From positions 217,642-281,641 of the forward strand of contig JAKBNL010000001.1 in the NCBI GenBank assembly GCA_021831035.1: a DNA stretch of 64,000 bases. The letters run 5' to 3'. The stretch's first letter is position 1. Each line of letters opens with the position of its first letter. Shown one piece after another: positions 32,586 through 42,691 of the stretch. The notes beneath the pieces were generated by a model that did not search any database, was not told the DNA's origin, and saw only the letters and a list, made by a program, of their open reading frames with translations. This DNA comes from Actinomycetes bacterium. Lineage in GTDB: Bacteria > Actinomycetota > Acidimicrobiia > Acidimicrobiales > RAAP-2. A program made the translations under genes and the position numbers.

Positions 32586-33470
32586 CTAGTCGGTGCTGGC
32601 CGCGGGGGGGAGGACCTCGGGCACGAGGGTCTCCGGCACCGACGAGGTCATGACGACCACGCCCACGCCCATCGCCACCGCGGCGACGCCGGCCACCACG
32701 AGGACGAGCCCGCCCGAGGCCAGCCGCTCGTGGAAGAGCCCGAGGCCGTAGAGCACGCTCACGAGCGGGTCGACGATGACGATCAGCGGCTGGGAGACGC
32801 GCAGGGGGCCCTCGCGCAGCGCGAACTGCTCGGTCGTGAGGCCGCCGAGGCCCGCGACGACGAGCGCGTAGAGCGGCCACGAGGTGAGGAGGGCGCCGAC
32901 GCCACCGGCGACCAGGACGTCGGTGGCGCTCTTGATGAAGGTGGCCTCCAGGGCCCACAGCACGGCGGTCGCCGTCGCGAAGCTCGCGGCGCGACGCCCG
33001 GGTCCCGCCCCGCGCGCGACGACCAGAAGGACGAGGACCGCGATCGCCGACGCGACGATCGTCGTCACCCACGCGGTCCTCGTCGGCGTGCGGGCCACGC
33101 CGTGGGGGTCCAAGACGACGAGCACGGTCGCCAGGGACAGCGTCGTCACCGCGGCGCTCGTCCAGGCCGGGCGCGACAGCCGCTGGCGCCGCCAGAGTCG
33201 TCGCAGTACGAGGGCGATCACGAGCTCGCTGACCAGCAGGGGTTGGACGAGGGACATCGGGCCCGCGTGCAGGGCGACCGCCTGGAACACCAGGGAGCCG
33301 GCCATGGCGACCCAGCCCAGCAGCCACAGGGGGTGGCGCACGACGTGGCGCACCCACGGCCACCCCCGTCGACCCCCGGCGGTCGAGGCCACGTGCTGCA
33401 TCATCACCGCGGCGGCGTTGGCGAGGGCCGTCAACAGCCCGAAGGTGACGGCCACCGCGGTCGAGGTCAC
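32586..33470 (-). CDS. DMT/EamA-like membrane transporter
   Basis: About 9-10 TM segments, VALHAGPMSLVQPLLVSELVIAL, REGPLRVSQPLIVIVDPLVSVLYGL. Confidence 0.75.
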   Translation of the reverse strand: MTSTAVAVTFGLLTALANAAAVMMQHVASTAGGRRGWPWVRHVVRHPLWLLGWVAMAGSLVFQAVALHAGPMSLVQPLLVSELVIALVLRRLWRRQRLSRPAWTSAAVTTLSLATVLVVLDPHGVARTPTRTAWVTTIVASAIAVLVLLVVARGAGPGRRAASFATATAVLWALEATFIKSATDVLVAGGVGALLTSWPLYALVVAGLGGLTTEQFALREGPLRVSQPLIVIVDPLVSVLYGLGLFHERLASGGLVLVVAGVAAVAMGVGVVVMTSSVPETLVPEVLPPAASTD

Positions 33471-33791
33471 CGGGGTCTCGCTCGAGGGGGGACCTCGAGC
33501 CCCGCCGGCGAGCCCCGCCGCACCAGGCCCGCTACCACGGTCTCGCGCGGGGCCGCGACGACGGGGGACATCTCACCCCCGCTCGGCCCACGCACGGGGC
33601 GTCACGACTCTCGACGTCGCTCGCCCATGGGCCGAACCTACCGCGCGGGGCGTCACGAGCCGAACGGGGTGGGCCGGCGAGTCGGCGGGACGTGGCCGTG
33701 CGCGCTACCGATTACGCAGCCCGCGCGCCACGAATCGTGGCCGGTGCCCCGGGTCGACGGGCCACGCGCGGCACCGACCGGACCGGCCGGG

Positions 33792-34559
33792 CTAGAGGTC
33801 GGCGACCCTGCGCCAGAGGGCGGCCGGCAGGTGGCGCACGACCACGAACAGGTAACGCAGCACCGGGGGACTCCAGATGACCGGGGCGTTGGTCGACAGA
33901 CCCCGCACGACGTACTCGGCGACCTCGTTCGGACCCGTGGTGAAGGGGGCCTCCTTCTGGCCACCCGTCATCTTGGTGCGCACGAAGCCCGGACGCACGA
34001 GCTGGAGTCGCACGCCGGTGCCCACCAGGGAGTCGCTCATCCCCTGGCAGAGCCGGTCGAGCCCGGCCTTGGCCCCGGCGTAGAGGTACATCGAGCGCCG
34101 CACCCGCACCGCGGCGACCGAGGTGATTACGAGGACCCGCCCGTGGCCCTGGGCGAGGAGCCGGGTGCGCACCGCGGTGAGCGCGGCGACCGGCCAGGTC
34201 ATGTTCACCGTGATCATCCGGGCGGCCTCGGCGGGGTCGTCTTCGAAGTCGGACTGGTCACCGAGCGCGCCCACCGCCACGATCACCAGGTCGACCGGTC
34301 CGCCGATCGCGTCGAAGGCGGCGGCCACGGCCGGGCCGGCGCTCGCGGGGTCCGCGGCGTCGACCAAGACGACCTCGGTGCGGGTCGCGCCGTACTCCTC
34401 GGCCTCGCGGGCCGCCTCGGCGAGGCGGCCCGGGTCACGTCCGGCGAGCACCACGACCTCGGCCCGCGCGGCGCAGAGCTTGCGCACGACCGCCCGGGCG
34501 ATGTCCGAGGTGCCCCCGAGCACGACGACGCTCTGGGGCTGGCCGAAGGCGTTCTCCAC
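33792..34559 (-). CDS. dprE2: SDR oxidoreductase, DprE2-like decaprenylphospho-2-keto-erythro-pentofuranose reductase
   Basis: VVVLGGTSDIARAVVRKL, YLYAGAKAGLDRLCQG (YxxxK), directly downstream of dprE1; GTG start. Confidence 0.85.
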   Translation of the reverse strand: MENAFGQPQSVVVLGGTSDIARAVVRKLCAARAEVVVLAGRDPGRLAEAAREAEEYGATRTEVVLVDAADPASAGPAVAAAFDAIGGPVDLVIVAVGALGDQSDFEDDPAEAARMITVNMTWPVAALTAVRTRLLAQGHGRVLVITSVAAVRVRRSMYLYAGAKAGLDRLCQGMSDSLVGTGVRLQLVRPGFVRTKMTGGQKEAPFTTGPNEVAEYVVRGLSTNAPVIWSPPVLRYLFVVVRHLPAALWRRVADL

Positions 34560-34561
34560 GT

Positions 34562-35878
34562 CTACCTCCCTACCAGATGGAGCCGGCGGGCGAGGTCGCT
34601 CACGAGCACCCCCTCGGGGTCGACCCGGGCGCGCACCGCGCGCCACTCCTCGAGCCGCGGGTACATCGCGGCGACCTTGGCCGGGGCGAGACGGGCGTCC
34701 TTGGCGAGGTAGACCCGCCCGCCGGCGCGCAGCACGAGCTCGTCGAGGGCGTCGAGCTCGGCGGGCAGCGAGTCCGCACCCACGGGCAGGTCGAGGGCGA
34801 GGGTCCAGCCGGCCATCGGGAACGAGAGGGGACCGGGGTCGCCCGGGCCGAAGCGCTTCAAGACGGCGAGGAAGCTCACCAGGCCCGAGCGGGCGAGGCG
34901 CTCGACCACGTGGCGCACGGTGTCGCCGGCGGCGTCGGGCACGACGAACTGGTACTGCACGAAGCCGCGCGGGCCGTAGAGCCGGTTCCAGTCGGCGACC
35001 CCGTCGAGGGGGTGGAAGAAGGCGCCGAGGGAGTGGGGCTCCTCGAGCGCGTGGCGCGGCGCCCGCCGGAACCACGCCTCGTTGAACGCCCGCACGCTGA
35101 GCCGGTTCAACAGCCCCGGCGGCGCGACGACGGGCACCCCGAGGCGCCCGGCGCGCGGGGCCCGCGGGGGCGTCGCCCCCGCGGGCGCGTGGTCGCCCCG
35201 GGTCAGCACGGCCCGGCCGGTGCGCGCGCCCCGAGCCGTGCAGTCGACCCAGGCCACCGAGTAGCGGTAGCGCTCGTCGCCCTCGACCATGGCGGCCATG
35301 ACGGCGTCGAGGTCGTCGTAGCGGTCGGTGTCGACGAGCACCACGTCGCTCTCGACGCGCAAGAGCCGAAGGCGCACCCGGGTGAGGACCCCGGTGAGGC
35401 CCATGCCCCCCACGGTCGCCCAGAAGAGGTCGGGGTCGACCGCGGCCGAGAGGTCGAACACCCCCCGCGGGGTGGCGAGGCGCAGGCCGTCGACGTGGGC
35501 CGCGAAGGATCCGTCGCGGTGGTGGTTCTTGCCGTGCACGTCGGCGGCGACGGCGCCGCCCAGGGTGACCTGGCGGGTCCCGGGGGTGACGGGCACGAAC
35601 CAGCCCTGGGGCAGCGACACGGCGAGCAGCGCGTCGATGCTCGCCCCGGCGCCCAGGGTGACCCCGCCCGACTCGTCGATCGGTCCGATCTCGTCGAGGC
35701 CGGTGAGGTCGGCCACCGTGCCGCCGGCCAGCTGGGCCGCGTCGCCGTAGCTGCGCCCGAGCCCGCGCGCACAGAGCGGGCCGCGCGCGAGGAGCTCGAC
35801 GACCTCGTCCTCGCTCGCGGGCGCGACGACGCTCGCGGTGGCCGCCGGCGTGCGGCCCCAGCCGGCGAGCCGCGTCAC
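34562..35878 (-). CDS. dprE1: FAD-dependent decaprenylphosphoryl-beta-D-ribose 2'-oxidase
   Basis: RGLGRSYGDAAQLAGG, VTLGGAVAADVHGKNHHRDGSFAAHV, FHPLDGVADWNRLYGPRGFVQYQFV; C-term VRARVDPEGVLVSDLARRL. Confidence 0.9.
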   Translation of the reverse strand: MTRLAGWGRTPAATASVVAPASEDEVVELLARGPLCARGLGRSYGDAAQLAGGTVADLTGLDEIGPIDESGGVTLGAGASIDALLAVSLPQGWFVPVTPGTRQVTLGGAVAADVHGKNHHRDGSFAAHVDGLRLATPRGVFDLSAAVDPDLFWATVGGMGLTGVLTRVRLRLLRVESDVVLVDTDRYDDLDAVMAAMVEGDERYRYSVAWVDCTARGARTGRAVLTRGDHAPAGATPPRAPRAGRLGVPVVAPPGLLNRLSVRAFNEAWFRRAPRHALEEPHSLGAFFHPLDGVADWNRLYGPRGFVQYQFVVPDAAGDTVRHVVERLARSGLVSFLAVLKRFGPGDPGPLSFPMAGWTLALDLPVGADSLPAELDALDELVLRAGGRVYLAKDARLAPAKVAAMYPRLEEWRAVRARVDPEGVLVSDLARRLHLVGR

Positions 35879-36780
35879 CGGTAGACCGCCCAGGCGAGCA
35901 GGAGCGCCCAGGCGAGGCCGAGGGCCTGGACGACCCGGTTGTGCAGGATCAGGTGCTCGGGCGTCTCGCCCTCACCGGCGAGCGCCCCGCGCAGGATGTA
36001 CAAGACGGCGACGACGACCGGGATCACCGAGAGGTGGACGGGGAGGGCGTCGTTGCGCAGCGTCGAGAGCCCCTGGGCCGAGGTGTCGAACGCCCAGAGG
36101 CAGTACCCGGCCACCGCCACCGAGGCCGCCAGGGTGAGGGTGGACTCGAGGAACCGGGCGGTGTACTCCGAGAGCACCCTGCGGGTGGCCCCGGAGGTCT
36201 CGGTGCCGAGCTCGGCGGCCCGCTTGCCCGCGACGAGGAAGAGCGCCCCGAAGGAGATGACGACGAGGAACCACTTGGAGACCGCCAGGTGGCTGGCCGC
36301 CGCGCCCGCCAGGGCGCGCAGGAAGAAGCCGCTCGCCACGATGGCGAGCTCGATCACCGGGACCTGCTTGAGGCGCAGGCTGTAGGCCACGGTGAGGACG
36401 GCGTAGGTGGCGAGGGTCCACTCGAGCTCGCCCGGTGAGGGCAGGACGAGGGGGAGCGCGAAGGCGAGGGCCCCGAGGGCGAGCGCCGCCACGAGCGCCG
36501 CGGCCGGGGCCAGGTCGCCTGCGGCGATGGCCCGAGCGCGCTTGGTGGGGTGCGCCCGGTCGGCCTCGACGTCGCGCAGGTCGTTCGTGATGTAGAGCGC
36601 CGAGGCGAGCAGGCTGAAGGCACCGAAGGCCACGGCCGTGTGGCCCACCACGTCGTGGTGGGTGAGCACGCCGGCCGCGGCCGGGGCGACCACCACGATG
36701 AGGTTCTTCACCCACTGACTGGGGCGCATCGCCGAGAGGAGGGCGCGCACGGGCCCGCGGGCGGTCGTCACCCGACTCAC
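35875..36780 (-). CDS. ubiA: UbiA-family decaprenyl-phosphate phosphoribosyltransferase
   Basis: [40 protein letters not shown] motif; operon with dprE1/dprE2. Confidence 0.9.
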   Translation of the reverse strand: MSRVTTARGPVRALLSAMRPSQWVKNLIVVVAPAAAGVLTHHDVVGHTAVAFGAFSLLASALYITNDLRDVEADRAHPTKRARAIAAGDLAPAAALVAALALGALAFALPLVLPSPGELEWTLATYAVLTVAYSLRLKQVPVIELAIVASGFFLRALAGAAASHLAVSKWFLVVISFGALFLVAGKRAAELGTETSGATRRVLSEYTARFLESTLTLAASVAVAGYCLWAFDTSAQGLSTLRNDALPVHLSVIPVVVAVLYILRGALAGEGETPEHLILHNRVVQALGLAWALLLAWAVYR

Positions 36781-36839
36781 GCTACTGGCCGACGCCCGGG
36801 CGCCTCGAGCGGCGAAAAGTCCCGTTTTTCAAGCCAACT

Positions 36840-37265
36840 ATGCTGAACGCGATGGAGCGCACCTACCGCGTCGTGGTCGCCAAGCCCGGACTCGACGGGC
36901 ACGACCGGGGCGCGAAGGTCATCGCCCGGACCCTGCGCGACGCCGGCTTCGAGGTCGTCTACACCGGACTGCACCAGACCCCCGAGCAGGTCGTCCAGGC
37001 GGTGGTGGACGAGGACGCCGACGCCCTGGGGCTCTCGCTGCTCTCGGGGGCGCACCTGGTCCTCGTGCCCCGCGTCGTCGAGCTGCTGGCCGCCGCCGGG
37101 CGAGCCGACGTGCTCGTCGTGGTGGGCGGGATCATCCCCGAGGGCGACGTGGCGGCCCTGCGGGCGGCGGGCGTCGCGCGGGTCTTCACCCCGGGCTCGT
37201 CGCTCGAGGAGATCGGCGCCTGGCTCGAGGCGACCCTCGACGCGCGCGAGCTCCAGCACCACTGA
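36840..37265 (+). CDS. Stand-alone cobalamin-binding subunit (methylmalonyl-CoA mutase type)
   Basis: [40 protein letters not shown] (DxHxxG); start could be 36840 or 36852. Confidence 0.92.
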   Translation: MLNAMERTYRVVVAKPGLDGHDRGAKVIARTLRDAGFEVVYTGLHQTPEQVVQAVVDEDADALGLSLLSGAHLVLVPRVVELLAAAGRADVLVVVGGIIPEGDVAALRAAGVARVFTPGSSLEEIGAWLEATLDARELQHH

Positions 37266-37282
37266 GTCGGCGAAAGGACGTC

Positions 37283-38422
37283 ATGGACCTCTTCGAGTAC
37301 CAAGGCAAGCAGTACTTCGCGCGCTACGGGATCCCCGTCTCGCCCGGCGGGGTGGCCGACACCGTCGAGGAGGCCCTCGGGGTCGCCGAGCGGGTGGGCT
37401 TCCCGGTGGTCGTGAAGGCCCAGGTCAAGGTGGGCGGGCGCGGCAAGGCCGGGGGCGTGAAGCTCGCGACCACCCCCGACGAGGTCCGCACCCACGCCCG
37501 GGGCATCCTCGGGCTCGACATCAAGGGCCACGTCGTCCAGCGCCTGTGGGTCGAGCACGCGAGCGAGATCGCCAAGGAGTACTACGCCTCGTTCACCCTC
37601 GACCGGCCGAACAAGGCCCACCTGGGCATGCTGAGCGCCCAGGGTGGGGTGGAGATCGAGGTCGTCGCCGCCGAGAACCCCGAGGCGATCGCGATGCTCC
37701 CGATCGACCCGGTGCGCGGGCTCGACGTCGCCACGGCTCGGCGTTGGGTGGCCGACGCCGGACTGGACGAGGCGGCCCGGGCGCAGGCGGCCGACCTGCT
37801 CGTCGCGCTCTATCGCTGCTACACCGAGGGCGACTGCGACCTGGCCGAGATCAACCCGTTGATCCTCACCCCCGGGGGCGAGGTCCACGCGCTCGACGCG
37901 AAGGTCACCCTGGACGACAACGCGGCCTTCCGTCACCCCGAGTGGGACGAGTTCCGAGGGGACGAGTTCGAGGACCCGCGCGAGCGGCGCGCCCGGGAGA
38001 AGGGCCTCAACTACATCGGCCTCGACGGCTCGGTGGGCATCATCGCCAACGGCGCGGGACTGGCGATGTCGACCCTCGACGTCGTGAACCAGGTCGGGGG
38101 CTCGGCCGCGAACTTCCTCGACATCGGCGGCGGCGCCAACGCCGACGTGATGGCCGCGGCCCTCGAGGTCATCAACGCCGACCCCAAGGTGCGCAGCATC
38201 TTCGTCAACATCTTCGGCGGCATCACGCGGGTCGACGAGGTCGCCCAGGGCGTCCTCGAGGCGCTGGCGCGCGTCGAGATCGCCTCGCCGATCGTGCTGC
38301 GCCTGGACGGCACCAACGCCGTCGAGGGCCGCGCGATCCTCGCGCCGCACCTCAACGACCGGCTCGTCACCGAACCCACCATGTTGGAGGCCGCGCGCCG
38401 CGCCGTGGCCCTGGCCCGATAG
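37283..38422 (+). CDS. sucC: Succinyl-CoA synthetase beta subunit
   Basis: MDLFEYQGKQYFARYGIPV, VVKAQVKVGGRGKAGGVKLA, FVNIFGGITR. Confidence 0.97.
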   Translation: MDLFEYQGKQYFARYGIPVSPGGVADTVEEALGVAERVGFPVVVKAQVKVGGRGKAGGVKLATTPDEVRTHARGILGLDIKGHVVQRLWVEHASEIAKEYYASFTLDRPNKAHLGMLSAQGGVEIEVVAAENPEAIAMLPIDPVRGLDVATARRWVADAGLDEAARAQAADLLVALYRCYTEGDCDLAEINPLILTPGGEVHALDAKVTLDDNAAFRHPEWDEFRGDEFEDPRERRAREKGLNYIGLDGSVGIIANGAGLAMSTLDVVNQVGGSAANFLDIGGGANADVMAAALEVINADPKVRSIFVNIFGGITRVDEVAQGVLEALARVEIASPIVLRLDGTNAVEGRAILAPHLNDRLVTEPTMLEAARRAVALAR

Positions 38423-38429
38423 GAGCGCC

Positions 38430-39314
38430 GTGAGCATCTTCGTCGACGAGAGCACCACCGTCATCGTCCAGGGACTCACGGGGTCCCAGGGCCGGTTCCA
38501 CGGCCTGCGCAACCGCGCCTACGGCACCCGGGTCGTGGGCGGGGTCACCCCGGGCAAGGGTGGCACCGACGTGGAGGGCATCCCCGTCTTCGACTCGGTG
38601 CGCGAGGCCGTCGCGACGACCGGCGCCACCGCGAGCTTCATCGCCGTGCCGCCGCGCTTCGCCCCGGCGGCCATCCTCGAGGCCGCCGAGGGCGGGATCG
38701 AGTTCATCGTGTGCATCACCGAGGGCATCCCGGCCCAGGACGAGGCGCTCACCTACAACCGGCTGGTGGAAGAGCACCCCGGGGTGCGCCTGCTCGGGCC
38801 GAACTGCCCGGGCATCATCAGCCCGGGCAAGTGCAACATCGGGATCACCTCGGGCGACATCGCCCTCCCGGGCGGTCCGGTCGGGATCGTCTCGCGCTCG
38901 GGGACCCTCACGTACCAGGCGCTCTACGAGCTGAGTCAGAAGGGCGTGGGCCAGACGACGTGCGTGGGCATCGGCGGCGACCCGGTGCCCGGCACCAACT
39001 TCATCGACTGCCTGGAGGCCTTCCAGGCCGACCCCGAGACCCGGGCCGTGATGATGATCGGCGAGATCGGCGGCTCGGAGGAGGAGCGGGCCGCGCAGTG
39101 GATCGCCCAGAACATGGACAAGCCCGTCGTCGCCTACGTCGCGGGCGTCACCGCCCCCCCGGGTCGCAAGATGGGTCACGCCGGGGCGATCATCTCGGGC
39201 TCGAAGGGGACGGCCCAGGCCAAGATGGCCGCCCTGGCCGACGCCGGCGTGCGGGTCTGCCAGAACCCCACCGAGGCCGGCGAGGCGATGGTCGAGATCG
39301 TCCGGGCGCTCTAG
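38430..39314 (+). CDS. sucD: Succinyl-CoA synthetase alpha subunit
   Basis: [53 protein letters not shown]. Confidence 0.97.
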   Translation: MSIFVDESTTVIVQGLTGSQGRFHGLRNRAYGTRVVGGVTPGKGGTDVEGIPVFDSVREAVATTGATASFIAVPPRFAPAAILEAAEGGIEFIVCITEGIPAQDEALTYNRLVEEHPGVRLLGPNCPGIISPGKCNIGITSGDIALPGGPVGIVSRSGTLTYQALYELSQKGVGQTTCVGIGGDPVPGTNFIDCLEAFQADPETRAVMMIGEIGGSEEERAAQWIAQNMDKPVVAYVAGVTAPPGRKMGHAGAIISGSKGTAQAKMAALADAGVRVCQNPTEAGEAMVEIVRAL

Positions 39315-39316
39315 CC

Positions 39317-39934
39317 GTGCCCGTCGCCCTCGGGGTGCTGGTCTCGGGCTCGGGGACGATCCTCGAGGCCTTCCTCGCCGCGGGCCTCGTCCCTCGGGTG
39401 GTGGCGAGCGACCGGGCGTGCCGCGGCCTGGAGGTCGCGCGCGCCGCCGGCGTCGAGGCGCTGCTGGTGGAGCGGGCCGCCTACGGGGGGTTCGCCGGGG
39501 GATTCGAGCGCGAGCGCTACAGCGCCGAGCTCGCCGCGGCCCTCGCCGCGCGCGACGTCGGGCTCGTCGCCATGGCCGGCTTCGGCACCGTGCTCGCCCC
39601 GTCGTTCTTCGCCGCGTTCCCCGGCCGCGTCCTCAACACCCACCCGAGCCTGCTGCCCGCCTTCAAGGGGTGGCACGCGGTCAGCGCCACCCTCGCGGCC
39701 GGGGCCACCGAGACCGGCTGCACGGTGCACGTCGCCACCGAGGCCCTCGACGACGGTCCGATCCTCGCCCAGCGGCGGGTCCCGGTCCTCGAGGGCGACG
39801 ACGAGGCCCGACTGCACGAGCGGATCAAGGCCGTCGAGCGTGCGCTCTACCCCGAGGTCGTCGCGCGCGCGCTGGCCCGGCTCGCGGCCGGTCGCGAGCC
39901 GGCCGACCTCGCCCTCGAGCGGGAGCCGGCGTGA
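39317..39934 (+). CDS. purN: Phosphoribosylglycinamide formyltransferase
   Basis: VLVSGSGTILEAF, LNTHPSLLPAFKGWHAV, GCTVHVATEALDDGPIL; GTG start. Confidence 0.95.
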   Translation: MPVALGVLVSGSGTILEAFLAAGLVPRVVASDRACRGLEVARAAGVEALLVERAAYGGFAGGFERERYSAELAAALAARDVGLVAMAGFGTVLAPSFFAAFPGRVLNTHPSLLPAFKGWHAVSATLAAGATETGCTVHVATEALDDGPILAQRRVPVLEGDDEARLHERIKAVERALYPEVVARALARLAAGREPADLALEREPA

Positions 39935-41439
39935 GGGCGCTGCTCAGCGTCTACGACAAGTCCGGGCTCGTCGAGTTCGCCCGGGGACTCGCCGGGCTGG
40001 GCTGTCAGCTCGTCGCCTCGGGCCAGACGGCCGCCGCGCTGGCCGAGGCGGGCCTCGCGCCGCTCGAGGTGGCCGAACTCACGGGCTTTCCCGAGGTGCT
40101 CGACGGCCGGGTGAAGACCCTGCACCCGCGGGTCCACGCCGGGATCCTCGCCGACCTCGACCGGCCCGAGCACCGCGCCCAGCTCGAGGCGCACGCGATC
40201 GACCCGATCGACCTCGTGGTGGTGAACCTCTACCCCTTCGCCGCCGACCCCTCGGTCGAGCTGATCGACGTGGGCGGCCCGACCCTGGTGCGCGCCGCGG
40301 CGAAGAACCACGCCCACGTCACCGTCGTCACCGACCCGGGCCAGTACGGGTCGGTGCTCGCCGAGCTGCGCGAGCGCGGCGCCACCTCGCCCGAGACGCG
40401 CCGCCGCCTGGCCCGGGCGGCCTTCGCGACGACGGCCGCCTACGACGCGCGGATCGCCGCCTGGCTCGCCGACGACGGGGCGCTGCCCGAGCGGCTCGTG
40501 CTCGACCTCGAGCGCGTCGCGCCCACCCGCTACGGCGAGAACCCCCACCAGCACGCCGCGCGCTACCGGCGCGCCGGCACGCACCCGTGGTGGGACGCCG
40601 TGACCCAGCACGCCGGGTCGACCCTGTCGTACCTGAACTACCTCGACGCCGACGCCGCCTGGCGCCTCGTGCACGAGCTCGCCGGTGACGTGCCCGGTGC
40701 GCGGGCCGCGGCCATTATCAAGCACGCCAACGCCTCGGGGGCCGCGGTGGCCGAGACCCTGGGCGACGCCTTCGACCGGGCCCTCGCCGCCGACCCCCAG
40801 AGCGCCTTCGGCGGGGTCGTGGCGATCGGCGGCGACGTCGACGACGACCTGGCCGCGGCCATCGCCGCCGGGCCCCAGGCCGACGTGATCGTCGCGACCG
40901 GCTTCAGCCCCGGGGCGATCGAGGCCCTCGTCGCCCGGCGCCGGGCCACGCGGTTGCTCGCCGCCCCCGCCCCGGAGCCACTGGGGCTAACGGTGCGCAC
41001 CCTGGGTGACACCGCCCTCGTCCAGAGCGCCGACGAGCTGGTGGCCGCGGCCGCGACGTGGACCTGCGCCACGACGGCCGTCCCGACGCCGGCCCAGATG
41101 GTGGACCTGGTCGTCGCCTGGCGGGTCGGTGCGCGCACGACCTCCAACGCGGTCGTCATCGCGAGGGACGGCGTCGCGGTGGGCGTGGGCGCCGGTCAGC
41201 AGTCCCGGGTCGTCGCGGCCGAACTCGCCGTCGCCAAGGCCGGTGAGCGGGCCCGTGGGGCGTCGGCGGCCTCCGACGCGTTCTTCCCCTTTCCCGACGG
41301 GCTCGAGCGACTGGTCGAGGCCGGGGTCGTCGCCGTCGTCCAGCCGGGCGGCTCGGTGCGCGACGCCGAGGTCATCGCGGCCGCCGACGCGGCCGGGGTC
41401 GCGATGATGATGACCGGCGAGCGCCACTTCCGCCACTAG
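39931..41439 (+). CDS. purH: AICAR transformylase/IMP cyclohydrolase
   Basis: [52 protein letters not shown]. Confidence 0.96.
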   Translation: MRALLSVYDKSGLVEFARGLAGLGCQLVASGQTAAALAEAGLAPLEVAELTGFPEVLDGRVKTLHPRVHAGILADLDRPEHRAQLEAHAIDPIDLVVVNLYPFAADPSVELIDVGGPTLVRAAAKNHAHVTVVTDPGQYGSVLAELRERGATSPETRRRLARAAFATTAAYDARIAAWLADDGALPERLVLDLERVAPTRYGENPHQHAARYRRAGTHPWWDAVTQHAGSTLSYLNYLDADAAWRLVHELAGDVPGARAAAIIKHANASGAAVAETLGDAFDRALAADPQSAFGGVVAIGGDVDDDLAAAIAAGPQADVIVATGFSPGAIEALVARRRATRLLAAPAPEPLGLTVRTLGDTALVQSADELVAAAATWTCATTAVPTPAQMVDLVVAWRVGARTTSNAVVIARDGVAVGVGAGQQSRVVAAELAVAKAGERARGASAASDAFFPFPDGLERLVEAGVVAVVQPGGSVRDAEVIAAADAAGVAMMMTGERHFRH

Positions 41440-41452
41440 GCCGAGGAGGACC

Positions 41453-42304
41453 ATGGCACAGCTACTCGACGGCGAACGGGTCGCCGCGGGGGTGAAGATG
41501 CAGCTCTCCGAGCGCGTCGCTCGCCTCGTCGCGACCGGGGTGACCCCCGGGCTCGGGACGCTCCTCGTGGGCGAGGACCCCTCGAGCGCCCGCTACGTCG
41601 CCATGAAGGTGGCCGAGTGCGCCGAGATCGGCGTGCGCTCCTTCGACGTGCGCCTGCCCGCCGACGCGAGCCAGTCCGACATCGAGGCGGTCGTCGAGCG
41701 CTTCAACGAGGACCCGGCCGTCCACTCGATCCTCGTCCAGCTCCCGTTGCCCGAGGGCGTGGACGAGACGGCCGTCTTGATGCGGGTCCGCCCCGAGAAG
41801 GACGTCGACGGGCTCCACCCGGTGAACCTCGGTCGGCTCGTCATGGGCACCCCGGGGCCGCTGCCCTGCACGCCCCAGGGGATCGTGGAGCTCCTCGCCG
41901 CCTTCGACGTGCCGGTCGAGGGGCGTCACGTCGTGGTGATCGGTCGGGGACTCACCATCGGCCGTCCCCTCGCGCTCCTGCTCGCGATGAAGCGGCCCCA
42001 CTGCAACGCCGCGGTCACGGTCGTGCACACCGGCGTGGACGACTTCGCCGACCTCGTGCGCACCGGCGACGTCGTCGTCTCGGCGGCCGGACGGGCGGGC
42101 CTGGTGAGAGCCGACATGATCCGGCCCGGCGCGGCCGTCGTCGGGGCGGGCACCTCCTTCGAGGGCCGCCGCCTGCTCTCGGACCTCGCCGACGACGTCG
42201 CCGAGGTCGCCGGGTGGGTCACGCCGCGCCTGGGTGGTGTGGGTCCCATGACCCGTGCCATGCTGTTGCGCAACGCCGTGCTGGCCGCCGAGAGGACACG
42301 ATGA
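41453..42304 (+). CDS. folD: Methylene-THF dehydrogenase/cyclohydrolase
   Basis: VGEDPSSARYVAMK, VQLPLPEGVDE, PEKDVDGLHPVNLGRL, VVVIGRGLTIGRPLALLL, GGVGPMTRAMLL. Confidence 0.95.
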   Translation: MAQLLDGERVAAGVKMQLSERVARLVATGVTPGLGTLLVGEDPSSARYVAMKVAECAEIGVRSFDVRLPADASQSDIEAVVERFNEDPAVHSILVQLPLPEGVDETAVLMRVRPEKDVDGLHPVNLGRLVMGTPGPLPCTPQGIVELLAAFDVPVEGRHVVVIGRGLTIGRPLALLLAMKRPHCNAAVTVVHTGVDDFADLVRTGDVVVSAAGRAGLVRADMIRPGAAVVGAGTSFEGRRLLSDLADDVAEVAGWVTPRLGGVGPMTRAMLLRNAVLAAERTR

Positions 42305-42687
42305 CCACGACCGACGACGCCCACCACGACGAACGTGGTCGAGAGCTCGACTACCGGCCCTGGGGCGCCTTCTGGGTGCTCGACGACGAGCGCGGCGACC
42401 ACAAGGTGAAGCGGCTCGTGGTCGAGCCCGGGAAGCGGTTGAGCTATCAGCGCCACCGCCGGCGCGCCGAGCACTGGTTCGTGGTGGCCGGCGTCGCGAC
42501 GGTGGTGCTCGACGGCGAGGAGTTCACCCTCGGGCCGGGCCAGAGCACCGACATCGCGGTCGGCCAGGCGCACCGGTGCGAGAACCGCGGCACCGAGCCG
42601 GTGACCCTCGTCGAGGTCCAGACCGGCACCTATTTCGGCGAGGACGACATCGAGCGCCTCGAGGACGACTTCGGTCGCGCCGGCTAG
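42301..42687 (+). CDS. Phosphomannose isomerase type II-like cupin protein
   Basis: RPWGAFWVLDDERGDHKVKRLVVEPGKRLSYQRHRRRAEHWFVVAG; cupin domain only. Confidence 0.85.
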   Translation: MTTTDDAHHDERGRELDYRPWGAFWVLDDERGDHKVKRLVVEPGKRLSYQRHRRRAEHWFVVAGVATVVLDGEEFTLGPGQSTDIAVGQAHRCENRGTEPVTLVEVQTGTYFGEDDIERLEDDFGRAG

Positions 42688-42691
42688 GCCC

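Noticed and set aside
33480-33790. Plus-strand ORF 32884-33795 covering the gap upstream of the DMT transporter gene
   Set aside because: Mostly antisense to the transporter and without domain signal; the gap is left unassigned.
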